A DNA stretch of 32,143 nucleotides from JAUQQI01 sp040289115 (GTDB taxonomy: Bacteria > Chloroflexota > Dehalococcoidia > JAUQQI01): assembly GCA_040289115.1 (NCBI GenBank), contig PSKS01000024.1, positions 1-32,143 on the forward strand, read 5' to 3'. The translations under genes and the position numbers were made by a program. Position 1 is the first letter of the stretch. The number at the start of each line of letters is the position of its first letter. Positions 31,384 to 32,143 of this stretch are shown one piece after another. Below the pieces are notes generated by a model that searched no databases, had not been told where the DNA came from, and saw nothing but the letters and a program-made list of their open reading frames with translations.

Positions 31384-32143
31384 TGGCACCTTGGGGCTGA
31401 TTGTTGGCGCGATTATCCTGCTCTTTATTTTCATCGTCCTAACGTCGGCCATAAAGGTCGTTCAAGAATACGAGCGAGCCGTCGTCTTCCGGCTGGGACG
31501 GTTGGCTGGGGTTCGGGGGCCCGGGCTGATTCTGCTCTGGCCCTTCATCGAGTGGGTCCGGGCCAGGGTGGACCTGCGGGTGGTCCCGATGAACGTGCCC
31601 CCGCAGGAGGTCATCACCCGGGATAACGTCACCGTGAAGGTCAACGCCGTCGTCTACTTCCGGGTGATCGACCCGGCGGCTGCCGTCCTTAAGGTCCTCG
31701 ACCACATCCAGGCCACATCTCAGATCGCCCAGACAACCCTCCGGAGCGTGGTCGGGCAGAGCGAGCTGGACGAGCTGCTGGCCCACCGGGAGCGGATAAA
31801 CGAGCGGCTCCAGCGCATCATCGACGAGCAGACCCTGGCCTGGGGGGTCAAGGTGAGCGTTGTCGAGGTGAAGGACGTGGAGCTTCCGCAGGCGATGCAG
31901 CGGGCAATGGCCCGGCAGGCCGAGGCCGAGCGGGAGAAGCGGGCCAAGATCATCCACGCCGAGGGCGAGCTTCAGGCCTCCCAGACCCTGGCCGAGGCGG
32001 CCCGGATAATCGCCTCCCAGCCGGCGGCCCTTCAGCTGCGCTACCTGCAGACCCTTACGGAGATCGCCAGCGAGCGGAACTCAACGGTGATTTTCCCGAT
32101 CCCCATCGACCTAATAAGTCCGTTCATCGCGGCCGCCCAGGCC
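31376..32143 (+). CDS. Slipin (SPFH/stomatin-like protein), 3' partial
   Basis: The partner of NfeD: one N-terminal membrane helix (LGLIVGAIILLFIFIVL), the SPFH/band-7 domain beginning IKVVQEYERAVVFRLGR, then VRGPGLILLWPFIEWVR, ITRDNVTVKVNAVVYFRV and the coiled-coil region AMARQAEAEREKRAKIIHAEGE. The last visible residues (NSTVIFPIPIDLISPF) are the hydrophobic C-terminal part, near the site cut by NfeD in archaeal relatives. Some 256 residues are seen and the frame is still open at the window end; only a few residues should be missing. GGAGGAG precedes the ATG. Such proteins scaffold membrane microdomains. Confidence 0.94.
   Translation, partial: MPSGTLGLIVGAIILLFIFIVLTSAIKVVQEYERAVVFRLGRLAGVRGPGLILLWPFIEWVRARVDLRVVPMNVPPQEVITRDNVTVKVNAVVYFRVIDPAAAVLKVLDHIQATSQIAQTTLRSVVGQSELDELLAHRERINERLQRIIDEQTLAWGVKVSVVEVKDVELPQAMQRAMARQAEAEREKRAKIIHAEGELQASQTLAEAARIIASQPAALQLRYLQTLTEIASERNSTVIFPIPIDLISPFIAAAQA

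Overview
This is a high-GC bacterial chromosome segment with tightly packed genes. The RNase P RNA is ancestral type A and an intact tRNA-Sec gene is present. The gene mix (LivKHMGF-type transporter, paired MaoC hydratases, Rieske and amidohydrolase genes, an SCO1664-type kinase, and remnants of a coiled-coil DUF3782-like nuclease and of a GT39-like membrane protein) fits a thermophilic or deep-branching Chloroflexota best. That placement is inference; no rRNA gene is present. There is no CRISPR array, intact transposase, phage module or recognisable defence island.

Left part (1-8.4 kb): the C-terminal part of a thiamine diphosphate enzyme converges on a Rieske/amidohydrolase pair. Nicotinate phosphoribosyltransferase follows, then a consensus sigma-70 promoter driving tRNA-Ala(CGC) and tRNA-Leu(CAG), and an unexplained branched RNA fold. 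On the minus strand come a hypothetical protein, two MaoC-type hydratases, rnpB and an acyl-CoA ligase. The ligase and hydratases suggest CoA-thioester metabolism.

Middle (8.4-19 kb): two ABC importers converge. The plus-strand one is a complete branched-chain amino-acid-type system (binding protein, two permeases, two ATPases). The minus-strand one is an iron-type system (binding protein, fused permease, ATPase) with a creatininase-family hydrolase as last gene. Both binding proteins carry twin-arginine signals with lipoboxes. The plus-strand system shares a palindromic divergent promoter with the acyl-CoA ligase. tRNA-Sec and a quinone oxidoreductase follow; no sel gene or recognisable selenoprotein is in the window.

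Right part (19-32 kb): an SCO1664-type kinase, Maf, a very large internally duplicated CPBP membrane protease, and a DUF4392 (D-glutamate cyclase-like) gene behind a leader with an intrinsic terminator. Next is about 1.1 kb without a credible gene, two decayed gene fragments, a proton-translocating transhydrogenase cluster in the unusual order pntAB-pntB-pntAA with different base composition, and an NfeD protease/slipin pair whose -10 box lies inside a perfect inverted repeat.

I see no clear multi-gene system that is new. The most promising unexplained items are the branched RNA after the tRNAs, the attenuator-like leader before DUF4392, the duplicated CPBP/PepSY-like protein, and the gene-poor structured stretch at 24.9-26.0 kb.
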